From an uncultured Methylococcaceae bacterium (GTDB lineage: Bacteria > Pseudomonadota > Gammaproteobacteria > Methylococcales > Methylomonadaceae): a DNA stretch of 64,000 nt. The first letter of the stretch is position 1. Each line of letters begins with the position of its first letter. A program made the position numbers and the translations under genes. Location: positions 1 to 64,000 of the forward strand of contig CAIVQX010000078.1 in assembly GCA_903908165.1 (NCBI GenBank), in the 5' to 3' direction. The notes under the pieces are model-generated. The model saw only the letters and a program-made list of their open reading frames with translations, was not told the DNA's origin and did not search any database. Positions 59,356-64,000 of the stretch are shown here, in pieces.

Positions 59356-60756
59356 ATGATGAAACATTTATTAAACAGCTTTATTCTGTTTGCTTTGTTG
59401 GGTTTTGCAGGGTTTGTATTTGCTGAGCCTGCAGTGGTAGTGACGCCATCGATTAATAAAGGTGATACTGCTTGGATGATTGTGGCAACAGTACTTGTCA
59501 TTTTAATGGTAATACCAGGATTGGCATTATTTTACGGTGGCATGGTTCGCGCAAAGAATATGCTGTCAATATTAATGCAAGTATTTGTAATTTTTTCAAT
59601 GATGGCAATATTGTGGGCTATTTATGGATATAGTGTTGCATTTACAGAGGGTAATCCTTTTATTGGCGGGCTTAGTAAGCTTTTCCTTATTGGAATAACA
59701 CCTGATTCAATGGCGGCCACTTTTAGTAAAGGCGCTTATATTCCGGAGTATATTTATGTGGCATTCCAGCTTACGTTTGCTGCTATAACCCCCGCATTGA
59801 TCATAGGGGCATTTGCTGAACGGGTAAAATTCTCAGCTATATTAATTTTCATGTTTATTTGGTTTACGTTTGCTTATCTGCCAATGGCTCACATGGTTTG
59901 GTATTGGGCAGGCCCTGATGCATATACTGACGCAGCGGCTGGAACTACAGCAGGTGCGACTGCAGGCTTTTTATTTCAAAAAGGTGCTTTGGATTTTGCA
60001 GGAGGTACTGTTGTTCATATTAATGCTGGTATAGCAGGATTAATAGGCTGTTTGATAGTTGGGAAACGTATTGGCTATAAAAAAGAATCGCTTGCTCCAC
60101 ACAGTGTCACTATGACCATGATTGGAGCTTCCTTGTTATGGGTAGGTTGGTTCGGATTTAATGTGGGCTCAAACCTTGAGGCAAATGGTCTTTCAGGCTT
60201 GGTGTTTATTAATACTTTACTTGCTAGTGCGGCTGCTACATTGGCCTGGAGTGGAGCAGAATGGATTATTCGAGGTAAGCCTAGTATGTTAGGTGGTGCA
60301 TCAGGTGCTATCGCCGGATTGGTTGCTATTACACCTGCTTGTGGATGGGCGGGTCCAATGGGGTCTATTGTATTGGGATTGGTAGCTGGTATTGCTTGTT
60401 TTGTTGCCGTTACCAGTTTGAAAAGCCTGTTGGGTTATGATGATTCATTGGATGCATTTGGTGTGCATGGTGTTGGTGGAATTATTGGTGCTTTGGGAAC
60501 GGCTGTAGTTGCAAGTCCTGCTTTGGGTGGTACAGGTGTTTGGGATTATGTCGCTAACGGTGTAGCTGAATACAGCATGTCTACTCAATTAATCAGTCAA
60601 GCTTGGGGAGTTGGTGTGTGTTTAGTTTGGTCTGGGGTAGTTTCTTTCATAGCATTCAAGTTAATTGATATGGTAATTGGTTTGCGCGTTAGTGAAGAGG
60701 CTGAGCGTGAAGGGCTTGATATTTCAGAGCATGGCGAGACGGCATACCACATGTAG
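59356..60756 (+). CDS. amtB: Ammonium transporter AmtB
   Basis: This 466-residue protein has a signal peptide (about 1-23) and eleven membrane helices. FYGGMVRAKNMLSI, the twin-histidine segments AHMVWYW and FGVHGVGGI, and GGTVVHINAGIAGL are conserved. It conducts ammonium or ammonia under limitation. It is coupled to glnK and followed by a strong terminator. Confidence 0.97.
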   Translation: MMKHLLNSFILFALLGFAGFVFAEPAVVVTPSINKGDTAWMIVATVLVILMVIPGLALFYGGMVRAKNMLSILMQVFVIFSMMAILWAIYGYSVAFTEGNPFIGGLSKLFLIGITPDSMAATFSKGAYIPEYIYVAFQLTFAAITPALIIGAFAERVKFSAILIFMFIWFTFAYLPMAHMVWYWAGPDAYTDAAAGTTAGATAGFLFQKGALDFAGGTVVHINAGIAGLIGCLIVGKRIGYKKESLAPHSVTMTMIGASLLWVGWFGFNVGSNLEANGLSGLVFINTLLASAAATLAWSGAEWIIRGKPSMLGGASGAIAGLVAITPACGWAGPMGSIVLGLVAGIACFVAVTSLKSLLGYDDSLDAFGVHGVGGIIGALGTAVVASPALGGTGVWDYVANGVAEYSMSTQLISQAWGVGVCLVWSGVVSFIAFKLIDMVIGLRVSEEAEREGLDISEHGETAYHM

Positions 60757-60779
60757 TTTCAAAACTTAGTGGTAAGCAT

Positions 60780-60806
60780 AACGGGAGCTTTAAGCTCCCG
60801 TTTTTG
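60780..60806 (+). terminator. Terminator of glnK-amtB
   Basis: AACGGGAGCTT (60780-60790) pairs perfectly with AAGCTCCCGTT (60792-60802) and is followed by TTTTT. Its symmetry could also serve gatB on the opposite strand weakly. Confidence 0.88.
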
Positions 60807-60882
60807 TTTCTACGATATAGTTAAGCTCCATTTTCATTATCATATTAAGCTTTGTTAGTGTTAATGAAAAATAGAATATTTT

Positions 60883-62316
60883 TTAGCCTTGTAGTTTGGT
60901 TTTTAACATTTTATTTACTTCCGCGGGGTTAGCTTTACCCTGCATTTCTTTCATCACTTGTCCAACAAAAAAAGCGAATACCTTATCTTTTCCACTACGG
61001 TATTGTTCAACTTGGCCTACATTTTCGGCAATGATTTTATCGATAATGGTTTCAATTGCACCTGTGTCGGTAATTTGTTTTAACCCTTTTTCAGCAATAA
61101 TGTCATCTGCTACTGAGGAAGATTGCCAAAGTGCTTCAAACACTTGTTTAGCGATTTTTCCGGAAATAGTATTGTCACTGATGCGAGCCAATAGTCCCGC
61201 CAATCGTATGTCGCTGACGGGCGAATCGGTAATTTCCAAACCTGCTTTATTGAGTGCGGCAGAAAGATCGCCAGTTATCCAGTTTGCGCAAAGTTTTGCT
61301 TCGCAACCGGATAGCTTAACTACGGTTTCGAAATAATCAGCCAATTGGCGTGAGCTAGAAAGAATTGTTGCAGTTTCATCATCCAAGTTATAAGCTGTTT
61401 TAAAGCGTTGTTTTTTAGTATCGGGCAATTCTGGTAATTTGGCTTTTATTTGTGCTTTAAAGTCTTCATCAATGCTAACCGGCAATAAATCTGGGTCAGG
61501 AAAATAGCGATAATCATTAGCTTCTTCTTTGCTACGCATGGAGCGTGTTTCATCTTTTACCGAATCATATAAGCGGGTTTCTTGAATAACTTTACTGCCA
61601 TTTTCTAGTAGTTCAATTTGTCGCTCAATTTCATAATTAATGGCTTTTTCTACAAACTTGAATGAGTTGATGTTTTTAATTTCCGCACGCGTACCAAATT
61701 CTGTTTGACCTTTGGGACGTATCGAAACATTTGCATCACAGCGAAAAGAACCTTCTTGCATATTGCCGTCACAAACGCCAAGATAGCGAACCAATTCATG
61801 AAGCTTTCGCATATAGGCAACAGCTTCTTTGGCAGAGCGCATATCAGGTTCAGAGACGATTTCCAGCAGTGGGGTGCCGGCACGGTTCAAGTCAATACCT
61901 GTCAAGCCGTGGAAATTTTCATGTACTGATTTGCCTGCATCTTCTTCCAGATGCGCGCGCGTAATCCCAATCCGTTTAGTAATCCCATCAACGTTGATAT
62001 CTAAATGGCCAGCTCCGATAATGGGAAGTTCCATTTGACTAATTTGATAACCCTTGGGCAAGTCGGGATAAAAATAATTTTTTCTGGCGAATACAGAATA
62101 GGGTGCAATGCGGGCTTCGATTGCCATTCCAAATGTCACTGCCATGTGTACGGCTTTTTCATTTAAAACGGGTAAAACTCCGGGCATTCCTAGGTCGATT
62201 GCGCAAGCTTGTGTATTAGGCTCTGCGCCATATGCAGTAGGAGCCCCTGAAAAAATTTTTGATTGGGTGGCCAGTTGAGCGTGAATTTCCAGGCCGATAA
62301 CAGTTTCCCATTCCAT
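60883..62316 (-). CDS. gatB: Aspartyl/glutamyl-tRNA amidotransferase subunit B
   Basis: 477 residues with [15 protein letters not shown] at the start, [22 protein letters not shown] and the C-terminal YqeY-like domain ending [19 protein letters not shown] precedes the ATG at 62316; the extension to 62388 overlaps gatA and is rejected. It is the kinase/tRNA-binding subunit that converts Asp-tRNA(Asn) or Glu-tRNA(Gln). Confidence 0.97.
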   Translation of the reverse strand: MEWETVIGLEIHAQLATQSKIFSGAPTAYGAEPNTQACAIDLGMPGVLPVLNEKAVHMAVTFGMAIEARIAPYSVFARKNYFYPDLPKGYQISQMELPIIGAGHLDINVDGITKRIGITRAHLEEDAGKSVHENFHGLTGIDLNRAGTPLLEIVSEPDMRSAKEAVAYMRKLHELVRYLGVCDGNMQEGSFRCDANVSIRPKGQTEFGTRAEIKNINSFKFVEKAINYEIERQIELLENGSKVIQETRLYDSVKDETRSMRSKEEANDYRYFPDPDLLPVSIDEDFKAQIKAKLPELPDTKKQRFKTAYNLDDETATILSSSRQLADYFETVVKLSGCEAKLCANWITGDLSAALNKAGLEITDSPVSDIRLAGLLARISDNTISGKIAKQVFEALWQSSSVADDIIAEKGLKQITDTGAIETIIDKIIAENVGQVEQYRSGKDKVFAFFVGQVMKEMQGKANPAEVNKMLKTKLQG

Positions 62317-62326
62317 AATTATATCC

Positions 62327-63778
62327 TTACTCAAAACCTTTAGGTGTGTGTTGGTGCCAATCGGTGACATGTTGATACTGATGTGCAATATTTAACAAAC
62401 GGTCTTCAGCAAAATAATTACCAATAATTTGTATGCCGACTGGCATGCCATCAACAAAGCCAGCGGGAATTGACATGGCTGGCAGGCCTGCCAAATTAAT
62501 GGCAATGGTATAAATGTCTGATAAATACATTTCGATGGGATCGTCCATTTTATCGCCGATACCGAAAGCGGTAGTTGGTGTTACGGGACCCATAATGACA
62601 TCGACTTTTGTAAAAGAATTTTTGAAGTCTTGACTGATCAAGCGCCTTATTTTCTGAGCTTTAAGGTAATAAGCATCGTAATAACCAGCAGATAAGGCAT
62701 AAGTACCCATAAGTATGCGGCGTTTAACTTCCTTACCAAAACCTTCTCCCCGAGACCTAGTGTATAAGTCGGTTAAGTCGATTGGATTGTTACAGCGATA
62801 GCCATAACGCACACCATCGAAGCGTGATAGGTTTGCAGAGCATTCGGCAGGAGCAATTACATAATAAGCTGGAATAGCCAATTTAAGGGTGGGCATGGAA
62901 ATCTCAATAATCTCAGCACCTAATTTACGATATTCATTAATAGCTGTTTCGAGTATTACTGCAACATCATTATTTAATCCTTCGCCAAAAAATTCTTTGG
63001 GTAAACCTATTTTTAAGCCATCAAGTGAGTTATTCAATCCTGAACAATAATTAGGTACAGGGATATTAACGCTGGTTGAATCTTTTTCATCAAATCCAGC
63101 CATGGCTTGCAATAATATAGCTGTATCTTCAGCATTACGTGCCATGGGGCCACCTTGGTCCAAGCTAGAGGCATAGGCAATCATGCCATAGCGGGATACG
63201 CGACCATAGGTTGGTTTTAAGCCGGTAATGCCACATAAAGCAGCTGGTTGTCTTATAGAACCGCCGGTATCTGTACCGGTTGCACAGACTGCTAAGCCTG
63301 CTGAAACAGCGACGGCTGAGCCACCTGAAGAACCGCCTGGAACCATGTTAATATTCCAAGGGTTTTTAACGGCACCGAAATGGCTGGTTTCATTTGATGA
63401 CCCCATTGCAAATTCGTCCATATTCAGTTTGCCTAGCATTACCGCGCCTGCTTGATTAAGCTTTTCCACAACAGTTGCATTGTAAGGGGCAATAAAATTA
63501 TCGAGCATTTTAGAGCCACAACTGGTTTTAATATTTAACGTGCAAAAAATGTCTTTTTGGGCAATGGGGATACCGGTTAGCAAGTCGGCCTTGTCGTTAG
63601 ACAGTCGAAGGTCGGCATCTTTTGCATTTTGCAATGCAAGTTCTTCAGTGACAGTAATATATGCGTTAAGGTGATTATGCTGTTTTATGCGTTTCAAAAA
63701 CGCCTGAGTCAATTCTATGCTAGAAAATTCACCTGTACGTAAGCCTTGGGCTAATTCTGTAAGTGTTTTAGTGTGCAT
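62327..63778 (-). CDS. gatA: Aspartyl/glutamyl-tRNA amidotransferase subunit A
   Basis: This 483-residue amidase-signature enzyme has a Ser-cisSer-Lys triad: [12 protein letters not shown] (Lys), [17 protein letters not shown] and [14 protein letters not shown]. It releases ammonia from glutamine for GatB. It lies 10 bases before gatB and 17 after gatC. Confidence 0.97.
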   Translation of the reverse strand: MHTKTLTELAQGLRTGEFSSIELTQAFLKRIKQHNHLNAYITVTEELALQNAKDADLRLSNDKADLLTGIPIAQKDIFCTLNIKTSCGSKMLDNFIAPYNATVVEKLNQAGAVMLGKLNMDEFAMGSSNETSHFGAVKNPWNINMVPGGSSGGSAVAVSAGLAVCATGTDTGGSIRQPAALCGITGLKPTYGRVSRYGMIAYASSLDQGGPMARNAEDTAILLQAMAGFDEKDSTSVNIPVPNYCSGLNNSLDGLKIGLPKEFFGEGLNNDVAVILETAINEYRKLGAEIIEISMPTLKLAIPAYYVIAPAECSANLSRFDGVRYGYRCNNPIDLTDLYTRSRGEGFGKEVKRRILMGTYALSAGYYDAYYLKAQKIRRLISQDFKNSFTKVDVIMGPVTPTTAFGIGDKMDDPIEMYLSDIYTIAINLAGLPAMSIPAGFVDGMPVGIQIIGNYFAEDRLLNIAHQYQHVTDWHQHTPKGFE

Positions 63779-63795
63779 TGTAGTGTATACCTCTT

Positions 63796-64000
63796 TTACT
63801 CGATCACTTTCGGTACTAGATAAAATCCGGCTTCAACTTGCGGTGCAATGGTCATAAATTCTTCACGATTGTTGTGTTCTGTAATTAAATCAGTTCTTAA
63901 TCGTTGCATTTGATCCATTGGATGAGCCATGGGCTCAACATTATCAGTATTTAATTCACTCATTTGAGTCATTAAATCTAGCATACTAGATAGGTCTTTC
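63796..64000 (-). CDS. gatC: Aspartyl/glutamyl-tRNA amidotransferase subunit C (partial)
   Basis: The N-terminal part lies beyond the right window edge. The visible frame continues through the edge as [17 protein letters not shown], matching the GatC pattern before [17 protein letters not shown]. The apparent Met at 63984 is internal, not the start. GatC bridges GatA and GatB. Confidence 0.9.
   Translation of the reverse strand, partial: KDLSSMLDLMTQMSELNTDNVEPMAHPMDQMQRLRTDLITEHNNREEFMTIAPQVEAGFYLVPKVIE

Noticed and set aside
63796-63984. gatC as a complete 62-codon gene starting at 63984
   Set aside because: The frame stays open through the window edge with GatC-like residues, so the visible Met is internal and the gene is partial.

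Overview
The window is a chromosomal segment of an AT-rich gammaproteobacterium. The gene order supports this: polA-engB-cytochrome c4-dsbA, pilU-pilT facing yggS, a complete atpIBEFHAGDC operon followed by glmU-glmS, rpe next to trpEGDC, ntrBC next to glnK-amtB, and gatCAB. A few genes point to the Methylococcales (methanotroph) neighbourhood or a similar environmental lineage: two SmbP-type metal-binding proteins, a membrane pyrophosphatase, a PEP-CTERM-box response regulator (PrsR type) and an exosortase-associated TIGR04073-like protein. No methane-oxidation gene lies in the window, so this placement is an inference. I saw no tRNA, rRNA, CRISPR array, insertion sequence or prophage.

Layout. 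1-2.4 kb is the most accessory-looking part: a putative zinc-ribbon peptide, smbP copy 1, several small hypothetical proteins including a DUF2934 protein, and a gene-free stretch with an isolated terminator. 2.4-10.2 kb holds a membrane pyrophosphatase, a gap rich in inverted repeats, sbcC without sbcD, and a chromate transporter. 10.3-15.8 kb runs on the minus strand: TIGR04073-like protein, tex, metA, a P-loop ATPase and a small acidic protein. 16.2-21.4 kb is on the plus strand: smbP copy 2, leuC, leuD, a citramalate synthase and a DUF2058 protein. 21.4-28.6 kb carries dsbA, cytochrome c4, engB, polA and relA. 28.8-32.1 kb holds an asparagine-synthase-like protein lacking the glutaminase cysteine, followed by prsR. 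Then come djlA, purC, the atp operon, glmU, glmS and a two-component system (to 46.9 kb). A fumarylacetoacetase-family gene, rpe, trpEGDC, pilT-pilU, yggS, ntrBC, glnK-amtB and gatCAB complete the window; gatC is cut by the right edge.

How genes work together. leuC-leuD-cimA supply consecutive steps of threonine-independent isoleucine synthesis (pyruvate to citramalate, then isomerisation), and leuCD can also serve leucine. ntrB-ntrC and glnK-amtB form a nitrogen-sensing unit; glnK-amtB has a well-formed sigma-54 promoter and an upstream inverted repeat that is a candidate NtrC enhancer. The membrane pyrophosphatase and the F1Fo ATP synthase are the energy-coupling machines. Three genes (TIGR04073-like, the degenerate asparagine-synthase-like protein and prsR) suggest an exosortase/PEP-CTERM and exopolysaccharide programme whose core genes lie elsewhere.

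The most promising unexplained items are the Cys-less amidotransferase next to prsR, the dispersed smbP pair with an identical translation-start region, the inverted-repeat-rich gap at 4.86-5.10 kb (possible structured RNA), the nested inverted repeat before the pyrophosphatase gene, and the inverted repeat upstream of glnK. I did not find a clearly new multi-gene system.
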